Of a DNA stretch of 64,000 nt, positions 45,632 through 57,263 are shown in pieces. Source of the DNA: Flaveria trinervia (Eukaryota > Streptophyta > Magnoliopsida > Asterales > Asteraceae). The stretch is taken from NCBI GenBank assembly GCA_025506515.1, contig CM046452.1:67823060-67887059 (forward strand), in the 5' to 3' direction. The stretch's first letter is position 1. Each line of letters opens with the position of its first letter. Under the pieces are notes generated by a model. It was not told the origin of the DNA, did not search any database, and saw nothing but the letters and a program-made list of their open reading frames with translations. A program made the translations under genes and the position numbers.

Positions 45632-47634
45632 CATCATTTGTTCGCATTACAATGCAAAAACATTAACAAAAGAATGCCATCCAAAAGAGCTGAGTAGCCG
45701 CCTCGTGCCATCCTCAGCAACGTTTACCTGCCAACTAAAAATGTATAGAAGTTAGCGTCATTGAGTGAGTTCTAATTTTATAATAAAACATACATTTCAA
45801 TCGTTAAAACCGTTCTTTACTTTCTTTGAAATCATACTACAATTTACATTCATTCGTGACCATATATACAAACACCTTGATAGTATAATTATTATCTTCC
45901 ATTACGTTCGTTGACTTCGTTCATTTTATTCGTTCGTCCTTTTGAGTCTGTTGCGACAACATGGTCGCTCACCTCATTAACAATCACAACTATTTGCACG
46001 TTATTCGAGTCTATTGCAACCATAGGGTTGCTCACCCCAATTGCCAATTTCAACGATAGCACGCTATCCGAGTCTGTTGCAACCATAGGGTCGCTCACCT
46101 CATGGAAACTTCACGATAGCTCGCTATCCGAGTCTGTTGCACCCATAGGGTTGCTCACCCCAATTGCCAATTTCAATGATAGCACGCTACCCGAGTCTGT
46201 TGGAACCATAGGGTTGCTCACCTCATGGCAACTTCACGATAGCACGCTGTTCGAGTCTGTTGCAACAACTGGGTTGCTCACCGCATATATGTGCTTGCAA
46301 GCCTTTCCTTCGTTCATTCGTCATTCAATAATGCATGCATTCTTACTTCGTGTTCCTCTTTCAATATATTTCACTTTACGTTACATAATACTCCATTCAT
46401 TCATTAACATGACATGTAAAGCCATAAGAAAGATAAACATATATCATCATAAGGAACATGCCATACAATCATACATAATAACCAATCATACATCCCATCA
46501 TACCTCACTCATCATAACATTTATGACTTCAAAAAGTCAATTTACATAGCCCCCGGGAACCTCCCAAGTCAAAGCCTACATTACACTTTTTCCCAAAAAT
46601 CGGAAAATAATATAAGTCCTTAGACGCATGGGTACTATGCAGGCACATGGGGAACACTTAGGCGTATGGGCAACTTTCAGGCGCATAGGGGAACACTTAG
46701 GCGCATGGGTAACTTCTAGGCGCATGGGCACTATGCAGGTGCATAGGAGTCTAGGTGCATGGGAACCTTGGACTACTAGACACTTAGTCAATTCCAGCCT
46801 AATTCTAGGCGCATGGGTGCTATTCAGGCGTATGAACTTAGGCGTGTGGACCATTTAGTCACATGGACACTTAGGCGCATGGGCACTATCGGGGTGCATG
46901 GCCCCACACTTAGTCATCCGACTAATATTTCTAGGCACATGGACCACTATTCAGGCGCATGAATTACACTTCAATAATTCTAAGGCATTTCCAGGCGCAT
47001 GAGCCTTATCTAGGCGCATGAACCTTCTGTACAACATGTTTCTAGGATGTTTTCGAACCCAATCATCAAACCCATCTGTTCTAAGCTTACCAAGGCTATT
47101 CTAAACATGAACAACCTATAAGCATCTAAGAATCATCATCCAACATGCATAATACATACGGGTATACATACATAAACATTGTAAAACCGTTTTAATACAT
47201 TTTCAGCCCTAAAGAGTTTAAAACAAGTAGAAATCAGGGTCTATAAACTCACCTGGTGCAACTTGGGTGTTTCTTCCTTCTAACCGCTTACGAATGAGTT
47301 CAAAACCTAAAAAAACCCCACCAAACACACACACCCGAACACACACAACATAGAAGCATAAATCCAAAACCAAAACCCAACACAAACACTTAAAAACCAC
47401 AAATTTATACCTTAAATTCGACCTTCTTCTTCTTCTTCCGATAGTTTCTGCTCTCTCTCTCAATCCGAATGAAAAGTGATGTGAAGGGAGGGTGGGCGGC
47501 CATGCCCACCTTTACACCAACTTTTGAAAGATTTTGTCCTTTTGACACTTTTAACCCCTCATCTTGGGTTTTAATTGCTTTTCCTTCTTTTATTCCTCTT
47601 TTCTTATCTTTCTTTGAAAAAGCCGGGTGTTATA
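45632..47634 (-). repeat. 5' LTR of element B, truncated at its inner end
   Basis: Matches 38881-40885. The ~62-bp tandem array is at 45942-46285 and the GGCGCATG array at about 46618-47015. The inner 158 bp (equivalent of 38723-38880) is missing. Confidence 0.88.
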
Positions 47635-47978
47635 TCTTCTTCCTCGTCATCCGAGAAAACCATCTCGGTCTCAGGCCGTCTCCCTTCGCCAGTAGGTCTA
47701 TTCCTTTCTTTCCTCTCCCCCTCCCGTACAACCTTTATCACTTCGGTCACCACAGATGGTAGAATCGTTTGCATGACCTGATGCACCTCCTCAACTATAT
47801 CCTCCTTTACTGAGGCTCTTAAGTTTGCACTCTCGTCTCTGACCACTGGGTGAGGGGTCTCGGGTTCTTCATGAACTAGCTTTTCAGCTCTAGGCCTTTC
47901 TCTTTTGGGCCGCGATTCAGCACCGTGCGCACCACGACCTCCACCCCTCGAAGCTTTTGATGATCTACCACCGGCCAT
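47635..47978 (-). pseudogene. Element A gag, N-terminal part
   Basis: Minus-strand start at 47978 (MAGGRSSKASRGGGRGAHG), then ASVKEDIVEEVHQVMQTILP and an acidic FSDDEEED, cut by the insertion of B at 47634. Collinear with B gag. Confidence 0.85.
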
Positions 47979-48324
47979 CCTCTAACACACACTATAAGAT
48001 TCAAACACCAACACGGTCATTCAAAGGAACAACTTAGTTTATGTCAAGTATAGTGAGTCCCTAATTACAGTGGCCAGTTGTGATTAACCACTTACTTTAC
48101 TCTTCATACCTCAAGAATATCCTATCCTATCTACATCAGTATCTAAATCTACAAACAACACATAAACCACATAACATGCACACATAATGCCGGTTAATAT
48201 TATGAAAATACCTGATGGCACGTAGCTACTCGGACTGGTATCCCATCCCTTTCCGTCCCATTTAAGTTTAGGTTTATTTTGACATTTTACCCATTTCACT
48301 TAAACTTTGGCTCTGATACCAACT
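47979..48324 (-). promoter_or_regulatory. Element A leader with tRNA-Met primer-binding site
   Basis: The plus-strand GGCTCTGATACCA at 48309-48321 is the reverse complement of TGGTATCAGAGCC, complementary to initiator tRNA-Met, three bases from the LTR edge at 48325. The rest is untranslated leader. Confidence 0.9.
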
Positions 48325-48787
48325 TGTAAGGCCCCGTTCCCGGGATGCTCACAACTGGTCAATCATTGCACATAAACGTATATTTACATTTAATTTAAAT
48401 AAACACCGTAGCGAAAACATTCAAAAATGACATTTCATTTCATTATAAAGGCTTTTGCAAAATAATACATCGTTATCACATTACAAAATACTTGTTGCAT
48501 TACATCGGAAAAGCATTATAAAAATGGATGCCATCCAAAAAGGAGCCAAGTAGTCGCCTCGTGCCATCCTCAGCAACCTTACCTCCCAACTGGAAACACA
48601 TAAAAGTCAGCTTTAAAAGTCAGTGCATCTGAGTGAGTTCTAGTTTTTAAATAAAACATACTTTACTTTCATTAAAACCGTTCTTTACTTTTGTATGTGG
48701 TCACATATCATACGTTTAATATCATTATTATCTTCATCATTTGTTTGTTCATTCCCTACATTCGTCAATAAATCTTTACTTTCATTC
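48325..48787 (-). repeat. 5' LTR of element A, inner segment
   Basis: Plus-strand start TGTAAGGCCCCGTTCCC, matching 32224 onward, up to the insertion of D after ...TTTCATTCGGACC. The LTR resumes at 62431. Confidence 0.92.
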
Positions 48788-48792
48788 GGACC

Positions 48793-49489
48793 TGTTGATA
48801 TATATATGTATCTAGATCCTGATCTGAATGTAATATGTCTTACACTTATGTAACTATTGGGTACTTAATGAAATACAAATGTTTGGTTGTGTTTATAATG
48901 TTTAATATTTCATTAATGAGTTGTTTAACACATATTGACTTAATTATATAGGTTTGTGATTGTTTGAAGTGTTATACATAATGTTACAATATTGAATACA
49001 CTCAAACTTGGTGAAGTGAAGTTCTCATGCGTCCGACTGGACCATGCGCCCCAACAGTGGTCATGCGTCCGAATGGCCATGCGACTGAACAACTTCATGC
49101 TTCTGACTCAGTCGCACGACTGAACACTCAGCAGTGTGAATGGATCAACCGCATGGCCCAATCGCACCAATGAACCATGATAATGGTTCAGTCGCCCGAA
49201 TGAGCAATCCTAACCTATAAATACCACCTAATTCATGGAAAAACATAAGGATTGAATCCGCTTTGACTCCAAACGTACCCTAGCCGTCCAGAAGCCTCCA
49301 ATTTCGTACTCCAAGTTCATAGAATGCTATAGATCGATTCTTAATCGATTCTTGATGTTAGTTTCAATACATTATTGTTTCTACGTGCATTCTCACTGGT
49401 TGGATCGCCAATCAAATAGGATTCCGCACTATTTGGTTTGGTTTAACACGTTAATCAGTTGGTGTTTGGTCAAGTACCAGGTTCTAACA
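48793..49489 (+). repeat. 5' LTR of element D
   Basis: TGTTGATATATATATG to CCAGGTTCTAACA. Palindrome-like repeats (CATGCGTCCGACTGG, TCAGTCGCACGACTGA) at 49025-49205 lie directly upstream of a TATA box TATAAATA at 49216-49223, so transcription should start near 49250. Confidence 0.94.
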
Positions 49490-49491
49490 AG

Positions 49492-49503
49492 TGGTATCAG
49501 AGC
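49492..49503 (+). promoter_or_regulatory. Primer-binding site of element D (tRNA-Met)
   Basis: TGGTATCAGAGC two bases after the LTR. Confidence 0.9.
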
Positions 49504-49980
49504 AACAGGCTCTTGATTACGTGTTGATTAATTGTTTTGATACAAAATTGTATTTTTGCATAAAAAACGCAATCTTTTTGTGTCTAACGAAGTCTTGGAC
49601 GGTTCCTAATCGAAAAGTGTAGTTTTTCCGGCATACGGCTATTAGGGTTTGATAAAATTCGAGTTTTTACGGCCAAAACAAGTTTAACCTACGAATTATC
49701 AAACTTCAGCAAGTTCAGTCACACGATTGGCTCAATCGCACGACTGAGTACATTCGCATTTTCCAACCGCACGATTGGACTCATTCGTACCTTCATTCGT
49801 ACAACTGAGAATTTCATTCGGTCTGTTCAACCGCATTAGTTCATTCGGACGACTGACTCATCCGCATCTGTTCAGTCGCATTATTGAACCATCCGCATTT
49901 GTTCAATCGCCCGAATAAGCCCAATCGCATACCTTCATTCTCATACATCAGCAGTGTGTTAAACCGTAAAGTTAAGTGAA
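49504..49980 (+). other. Element D leader with palindromic repeats
   Basis: Untranslated leader. At 49705-49935 it repeats variants of cagtcgcacgactga (tcagtcacacgattgg, caatcgcacgactgag, gttcagtcgcattattga), the same family as in the LTR. Possible RNA structure or packaging role. Confidence 0.55.
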
Positions 49981-50925
49981 ATGGAGGATCAGTTTTCGGC
50001 ATACACAGCTAGTAGAGATACTCGTATTCAGAATCTACTATTGTTGGAGAATACTCGTACTCAGTCTATTCCAAAGGATATTTTCCATCAGTATTCGGAG
50101 TATAGTCAAGCCAAGAAACTTTGGGATGCGTTGGAGAAGAGGTATGACGGGAATGCCTCTCTGAAGGCTATCAATGCAAAAGCATTGAAGAAGGAGTTTG
50201 ACAACTTCTCTTCAATGGGAAAAGAAGGCCTTGATGATGTGATCGATAGATTCTACCACTTGATGAGTGAGATGCACACTCATGGAGTGGTTACTTCAAT
50301 GGAAGATAAGGTATCCAACTTTGCTGATGGATTACCAGATAAATGGGAGTTCGTTTGTTTCAAATCTCAGACAGAATGGAATGCTCTCGAAGTTAGACAT
50401 AATGACTTCATTCTGAAACTGAGAGAAGAAGAGCTTAGGATGAAGTATCGAGCCCAAAAGGCAAACTATGATCAGAATCCTGCACTCTACAATGCTACTC
50501 CTTCAGTCAAGACATCTGGAGCACCATTGCAAACCGCCTTCATCTCAAGCACAGGAGTTCCAGCACAACCCTCAACTTCAGGATCAGAAATGTCAGGGTC
50601 GTCTAGCACCCAATATATAGGTAACTGCCACCTGGCAGATGAAGATTATGAGCAGGTGGATGAAATGGAGTTGGAACGTATGGACATAATGTGGGCTCTG
50701 GGAAGTGCTGTCCGACAAGCTAAAAAGTTTGTCAAAAAGACCGGATAGAACCTGGTTGCAACAAAAGACACAACCTTTGGGTTTGATAAGTCAAAGGTTA
50801 CATGCTTCAATTGCGGTGAGAAAGGACACTTCAAGAGGGAGTGTATAAAACCAAAGAAGCAGGAAATGGAAATCCCTTCTCGTGATTTTACCGTCAAGAC
50901 AAGTCCTCTGCTGGTAATGCTGACT
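49981..50925 (+). pseudogene. Element D gag, broken
   Basis: The frame from 49981 (MEDQFSAYTASRD) has KKLWDALEKRYDG, LKKEFDNF and ENFADGLP-type motifs (KVSNFADGLPDKW) of copia capsid. An in-frame TAG at 50746-50748 interrupts it; the same frame continues with the intact zinc knuckle CFNCGEKGHFKREC (about 50802-50843), then shifts near 50890. Relatives usually have about 60 residues before this start, so the N-terminus may be lost. Confidence 0.87.
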
Positions 50926-51023
50926 TATCAAGTAAGGATCCAAAAGTCTTAACTGCCAACGAAGATGAAGGACAGGACTGGAGCTTTCGGTTCGTCTCAC
51001 CAGGAGAGTCAAATATAGCTAGT

Positions 51024-51782
51024 GTGGAGGATATTGATGACGATTCTGCAAGTGAAGGTGATGTAGCAGTAGAGATCGCAATGTCAAATTCTGAAGATAC
51101 TGCAAACGTGGTCAACTACTGGCCTGAAGAAGAAAAATCTGCAAATGCATCATCATCTGAATCATCCGAACCAGAGAAAAGCGAGCCAGTACTCATGGCT
51201 GATTCTTCTTCTACATCTCAGGTAAGTACTTCTGACCAACTGTTTAATAATCATGCTTGCTTAGAATGTTATAAATTTAGAGAAAGTATAGATTCAAAAT
51301 TTGCTAGTTTATTAGATCATAATGATAGCCTAGTAAAGGACCTAGAACTGTGCACAGAAGCTAATAGAGTATTGAAACAAAACAAGCACAGTTACAAGGA
51401 AAAGATTGACCTATTAAATAAACAGCTTAGGGAAACTAAGGTAGTTGCTTTTAACCAAGCAAATGACATTAGGTACTATCTGAACTCTCTTGAGGACACT
51501 AAGAAGCAAAAAGCAGGTTTAGAAGTAGAAGTCAATTCATTAAAACAAAAACTACATAGTTGGACAAGCTCATCACATATTGTCCAACACTTAGTAAGAG
51601 AGAGAAATAATGGGGAGGGACTAGGATACAAAGTGGTTCCACCACCACCTAAGACCTTGATGAACACCAAATGTAAACCAATTAACAATAACCCCATCAA
51701 GGATCACGTAGTATCCACTCCTCTGGTGAGTGATCCAGATTCATTAAGTAAATCAATTGGATCAGACACTAAACAGAAATAG
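51024..51782 (+). pseudogene. Element D gag linker with coiled coil
   Basis: Acidic start (EDIDDDSASEGD), then a coiled-coil region (SLVKDLELCTEANRVLKQN, YKEKIDLLNKQLRETK, GLEVEVNSLKQKL). Equivalent in place and type to E 18131-18835. Confidence 0.65.
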
Positions 51783-51813
51783 GCCACTTCAAAGGCAATA
51801 GGAAAAATGCCTT

Positions 51814-52281
51814 GTGTTAATCTGGAACAAGAATTTGAAAAGATTAGTTTTAAGTCAGGGTCAAATAAGTCAAAAAGAACCTAAAAAGACTATAAAACCT
51901 AATCAATCATGTGCATCATGTCACAGTCCAGGTAAACAAGAGATCAAAGATGTAAAACTAGATAAAGCAATTAAGTTTGTAAAACTAACTCATACATCAA
52001 ACAAAGAAGTGTCCCAATCCAAACATAATAAGGTCAATTGTGTGACATCTGCATCTCCACCAAAAAATAGAAACCATCACGTTAAAAGCAGATCCTGCTA
52101 TAATTGTGGAGAGCATGGTCACATAGCATCTTACTGTCCTTATTATCAGACACCGAGGAAGAAAGTTAAACTTTCTACATCTACATCAAGATCTTTTAAA
52201 AGGAACTCAGTGACACCTTCTAAAAGAGATTATGAACCCAAAATTCAATCCATCAGCCAGTCGTTTGTTTATCACAAATAG
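51814..52281 (+). pseudogene. Element D second zinc knuckle region
   Basis: Basic linker with an intact second knuckle CYNCGEHGHIASYC (near 52098-52139). A stop at 51781-51783 and another after 52279 bound it. Two knuckles with a long linker are shared with E. Confidence 0.75.
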
Positions 52282-52463
52282 GCCTTACACAAATATGGTC
52301 TATGGAAAGAAAAAACCTCCTCGGTGCCTGAAAATAAGAACAAACATAATTCTGATCAATCCTTAACCCCAAAGGGTCAGTGGGTTGAGTTTGTGATATG
52401 TGATGCCTCAGGGAAACCCAAGCCGGTTAAGGCTTGGGTTCCTGACATGAACTAATATTTTCA

Positions 52464-52943
52464 TTGACTGTGCAGGGTGTTCGCTACAGTTCTAAAACTA
52501 ACACGTGGATACTTGATAGCGGAGCATCCAGGCACATGACAGGGAACAGAGCTCTCTTATCAAATGTCAGACAAATTAAAGGATGGCATGTTTCATTTGC
52601 TAGAAACAAAGGCGGGTACATCACTGCCCAAGGAGAAGTGGGAAATGAGAAAGTTAAGTTTGATAAGGTAAACTATGTCCAACAATTACAAAATAACTTA
52701 TTTTCTGTTTCTCAAATCTGTGATAAAGGATTCAAGGTAGTATTTGACAACAAGAAGTGTTATGTTCTAAAGAAGGACTACGTGATTCCGGAGGATCAGA
52801 TCCTTATGTCAGCTTCTAGATATAATGATCTTTATGTTTTGGATCTCTCAAAGGCATCCACAACAGGTAGTGAAGTCCAATGTTTCTTGTCCAAAGTACT
52901 GAGAAGGAATCCATCTCCTGGCATAGGAGAATGGGACACATAA
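52464..52943 (+). pseudogene. Element D aspartic protease
   Basis: TWILDSGASRHMTGNRALLS with D-S-G at 52515-52523, then GGYITAQGEVGNEKVKFD and LQNNLFSVSQICDKGF, the full copia protease. The frame then shifts near 52900 into the integrase. Confidence 0.85.
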
Positions 52944-54396
52944 ATCCGAGGAAAATGAATCACTTGATCCAGAATGATCTTATGAGAGGAGTAAATGTCA
53001 AAAACTTTCAACTCCCAGATTTTTGTGTTGCGTGCAAAAAGAGCAAACAGACGAAGAAATCTCATAAGAAAAAGAAAGTTCATTCTATAGAACTTCCACT
53101 TGAGCTTCTTCACATGGATCTGTTTGGTCCAGTGAGTACAAGAAGCATCGCAGGCGACTTGTACTGCTATGTAGTTACCGATGACTACTCAAGGTTCTCT
53201 TAGGTAATGTTTCTGAAATCCAAATCAGAAACAAGTGAATCCTTCAAGGATTTGGTAACTACTCTGGAATCCTTATACACACTGAAGGTAAGACAGGTGC
53301 GCTCAGACAACGGAACCAAGTTCAAGAATCAGAGGATGGAGGACTATTGCAAGGAAAGGGAATTGTGCATCAATTCATCTCAGCTTATACTCCTCAGATG
53401 AACGGTGTTGCTAAACAGAAGAACCGCAGCTTGATAGAGACGGCACGGACAATGCTTGCAGACTCGAAACTACCTATACAATTTTGGAATGAAGCAGTGG
53501 CAAATGCATGTTATACTCTTAATCGAATTCTGATAGTAAAATGCCATGGAAAAACGTGCTACGAGTTATTACAGCCACGTAAACCTAACTTGGAATATCT
53601 CGAGCCGTTTGGCGCTCCGTGCACCCTACTGAAAAAGACTCCGGAGGGAAAATTCAGTGAGAAGGTTAATGAAGGGATCTTTTTAGGATACAACATACCG
53701 AACAAGAGAGTTTACAATAACTCAACAGGTCAAGTAGAGGTGTGGTGTAATGTTAATGTTCAAAGATATATCACACCACCTGCTGGAAAAGGGCCTGCTT
53801 ACTTCTTCGACTATGATGGATTCTTCAAGTCCTTCAACATATCTCTTTCTTCTTCAGAAGACGAGTGGGCAAACAAGATGATGTACGATGTCTTGAACAC
53901 ACCATCTCAAGATTCAACATGTCATGATCCTACCAACTCAAGGGGAGTAGTTGATGTGAGTGATTCTTCTTCTAATGAAGAAAATGAAGGAAATGATCAG
54001 ATCAACCAGGATGTACAGGTTCCGACTACCACAAGTTCACACGTACCGGCTGGTGATGCTTCTGAACCTTTAGAACCTCAGACTCCTATTGCCTCAGATC
54101 CAGAACCAAATATTCATAATCTTGACTCTGAGGTGGTTGTTCCGACAACTCCTGGCTCACGTCTAAACATCTATCATCCATTGGATAATATTATAGGAGA
54201 TGTGAGATCAGGGGTACAGACTAGAAATCAGCTGTATTCAGCTGATTATGCCTCTGTGATGGAAAAAGGACATCTTCAGGACGGTGCCTACCGTTGCTTT
54301 GTGTCTCAGTTTGAGCCAAAGTATGTTAGTGAAGCACTAAATGATGAGGCTTGGGTTAGTGCCATGCAGGAAGAACTTCTTCAGTTAAGAAGATAG
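52880..54396 (+). pseudogene. Element D integrase, catalytic Glu replaced
   Basis: HHCC region SWHRRMGHINPRKMNHLI and FCVACKKSK, then LLHMDLFGPV and YVVTDDYSRFS (first Asp), a stop at 53201-53203, VRSDNGTKFKNQ (second Asp), a shift near 53370, then SAYTPQMNGVAKQKNRSL. The last block normally reads GVVERKN; here the catalytic Glu position is Lys (AAA at 53413-53415). The frame continues to 54396 through an acidic Ser/Thr-rich linker to WVSAMQEEL at the RT border. Confidence 0.87.
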
Positions 54397-54420
54397 GTGT
54401 ATGGACACTAGTGGATAGAC

Positions 54421-55060
54421 CTAAGGTGCTAAAGTCATTGGTACCAAATAGGTTTGAAATGTAAGAAAGATAATCAGGGTGTGATCATTAGAAACAAGGC
54501 TCGGCTTGTTGTTCAGGGTTTTAGACAAGTTGAACGTATCGACTACAATGAAGTATTTGCACCTGTGGCAAGGATGGAAGCCATCCGCATCTTCCTTGCC
54601 TATGCATCTTATATGAAAATCAAAATTTATCAACTTGATGTGAAGAGTGCATTCCTTCATGGGGAAATCAGAGAAACAGTGTATGTCAGTCAACCCGAGG
54701 GATTTGAAGATCCATATCATCGGGCTAGAGTTTACAAACTCGACAAGGCTCTATACAGGCTTTATCAAGCTCCATGGGCTTGGTATGAGAAACTCTCTAT
54801 TCATCTTGTGAAACACGGACTTCGCAGGGGAGTCATTGACTGCACATGTTTATCAAAGAAAAAGATGGAGACTTACGGCTAGTACAGATCTATGTAGATG
54901 ACATAATCTTCGGTTCAAAGAATGAAGAATTATGCAAAGAATTTGAAGCAGTAATGAAGGCTGAGTTTGAGATGAGTGCCATAGGGGAGATGAAGTTCTT
55001 TCTCGGTTACAAGTAGACTAGACACCAAATGGAATCTTCTTACATCAGACCAAGTATGTA
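54421..55060 (+). pseudogene. Element D reverse transcriptase
   Basis: NKARLVVQGFRQVERIDYNE, FAPVARMEAIRIFLAYA, IYQLDVKSAFLHGEI, YKLDKALYRLYQAPWAWY in 54454-54882, then in a shifted frame IYVDDIIFGSKN with the active-site aspartates near 54890-54925 and SAIGEMKFFLGYK followed by a stop. Confidence 0.9.
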
Positions 55061-55084
55061 GGAGATATTCTCAGTTGGTTTGAC

Positions 55085-55851
55085 ATGGAAAATGCTTCCA
55101 TAGCTGGCACTCCATTGGCTACAAACCATGATGTAGCACCCGACGAGAACGGTGATCTGGTAGATGCTACTATGTACCGAGGGATGATTGGATCTCTCAT
55201 GTATCTCACAGCCTCAAGACCAGATATCATGTATGCTACATGTTTATGCTCGCGATATCAGGAAAAGCCTAAGGTGAACCATTTAATTGGAGTCAAGAGG
55301 ATATTTCGTTATCTGAAGGGCACACCCACACTTGGATTGTGGTACCCTCATGATGATGACTTTGAACTTACAGCGTATAGTGACTCGGATTACGGCGGCT
55401 GCAAAATGAACTACAAGTCTACATCAGCAAGGTGTCAGTTCTTTGGGAGAAGATTGGTAACCTGGCAGTGTAAGAAGCAGACCTCGGTTGCCTTGTCAAC
55501 CTGTGAAGCAGAATACGTTGCTGCTGTTCCCAAATCATATGGATTCAACAGCAAATGCAGGATTACGGTTTGCAATTCACTTATACTCCTATATTTGTTG
55601 ATAACTCTGCTGCGATTGCAGTCAATAAGAACCCGGTCCAACATCCCAAGACCAAACACATCGGGATCAAATATCACTTCATACGTGACTGTTTTGAAAA
55701 GAACTTAATCGATGTGATAAAAATAAACACTGATTTTCAACGCGCAGACCTCTATACAAAGGCTTTTGATAAACCACGTTTTCTATATCTGTTAGCGGTC
55801 AATGGTGTTAAAAAGAAGAGTGAGGTCATTCCTGAAGATGACCATGTATAG
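55085..55851 (+). pseudogene. Element D RT connection and RNase H
   Basis: MYRGMIGSLMYLTASRPDIMY, RYLKGTPTLGLWYP, then RNase H AYSDSDYGGCKMNYKSTSA and ALSTCEAEYVAA. A shift near 55550 moves the last part to another frame (IFVDNSAAIAVNKNPVQHPK). Ends at TAG 55849-55851, closing pol. Confidence 0.9.
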
Positions 55852-56010
55852 TCCGATGCGTCACGTCTAGTGTCTTTTAAAATTTCTTAAATTATAGTAT
55901 TTTTAGGTTTAATTCTCTTGTTTTGTTTACTGTTAGTTTGTTGATTACACTTAGTGTCGGTTCTTGCTTATTAAAATTCTAAAATGCAAATCCTTAAGGT
56001 TTTAGTATTT

Positions 56011-56043
56011 TAGGGGGAGGAAAAAAACGAGGGAAAGGAGAGG
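56011..56043 (+). other. Internal purine tract after pol in element D
   Basis: TAGGGGGAGG then A-rich and GA-rich sequence to 56043, about 160 bp after the pol stop. It resembles the polypurine tract before the 3' LTR. It could be a second plus-strand primer or a relic of an earlier pol-LTR junction. Confidence 0.35.
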
Positions 56044-57263
56044 CAAGCCAAATGAAATAAATAAGATCGTACGTGTGATACCGATTTAACGTGTGAAGAT
56101 GATAGTACACAGGTACAAACCATTTGGGACTTTAAAAATCCAAAATTGAAAAAGATGTAAAGTTCAAGTATAAGTCTGAGCAGTCTGAGCAATATAAAAG
56201 GAAATATAATAGTTAAGCTAGCTACTACTAAGGTAACACAAAGAAAGTAGACCTAGAGGTTGCTAGACCATAGCTGATATGTTGGTAGATCGAACACAAT
56301 AGATGACTAGACGGTTGGTGATCTCAAGATTAAACTAAAATGTTTGACAAGCTGTGGGAAACACCTTATCCCTGGTTAACACAATCAACAGGATTCCAAT
56401 AAGGGGTGACGAGCAAAATAAACGCCACAAAAGTGTGCGTAAGACCAAAACATGAGCAAAAGCACATGAAAAATGCAAATACAATCAAACTGATAACCTA
56501 TGTTGTTGGTGAGATCTGTGCAAAAAGAAGAAAAATTGCTCTAACAAGAAGATAGGTTATGTGCCTCTCTGCTGTGCGGTGGCACTAACCAGAGGATAAG
56601 CATAACCTATATATTCTAGAACTCATTGTTGTTTGCCGCCTCTCTGTTGTGCGATGGCACTGACCTGAGGATTGGCTTCTCTTTGAAAGTTATAAGAATA
56701 GTCTCTTCTTGAATTTCTACCCTTAGACCGCTCAAAAAGCTCCCGAGGAATGTTGATTACCATATAAGTGCGGGATCCACAAATGCTTGTTGAAATAAAC
56801 AAACCTTAAAACGATCACCAAACTGTGTTGAAAGTCTGTGTTTGGAGCTAAGAGGACAAGTATACTGACAATCACTGTGGCTACAATTCTTGAAAGTTCA
56901 AATCAGTGTGGGGACCTAATAGTACTAGTATGATTTCCTAAATTTGCTAAATGACTCCAGATGAACAACAAGGAAAGAGCATCAAAGCTGTTTTTTAATA
57001 ACTTTTCCTGAATGATTTGAATATCATGTATGATTCCAACTTAAATTGATCCATGTATAGCTTAAATGATATGGTTGCTCTCTCAGAATAATTATTCCTA
57101 GAACTACATCTTGGGAATTAACTCTCATAAAAACACAAAAACATGTCTTAATTTTTAAATTTTTAGTATTATTTCTTTTATTTCTATACAAATTTTATCA
57201 TATTCTGTATGTGTAGTATCAGACTATGTCATGGAAGTTGATAAGGGGCCTTATCATCGAAAA

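Larger units (their letters stand above)
38723..47634 (-). mobile_element. Element B: Tekay-like Ty3/gypsy element inserted in gag of A
   Basis: Bounded by a perfect 5-bp duplication of A gag sequence, TCTTC (38718-38722 and 47635-47639). 3' LTR 38723-40885, internal 40886-45631, 5' LTR 45632-47634, all in minus sense. The coding order matches A. The outermost LTR bases are TATAAG and GTTATA instead of TG...CA, consistent with C-to-T decay. The inner end of the 5' LTR (about 160 bp) and the primer-binding site are deleted. It is a relative of A but has different LTR tandem repeats. Confidence 0.92.

Noticed and set aside
45911..46549. 212-codon plus-strand open frame in the 5' LTR of B (and a shorter one at 39313)
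   Set aside because: It runs antisense through the ~62-bp tandem repeats; the peptide is just the repeat translated (ESVATIGLLTS...). No start context or family similarity.
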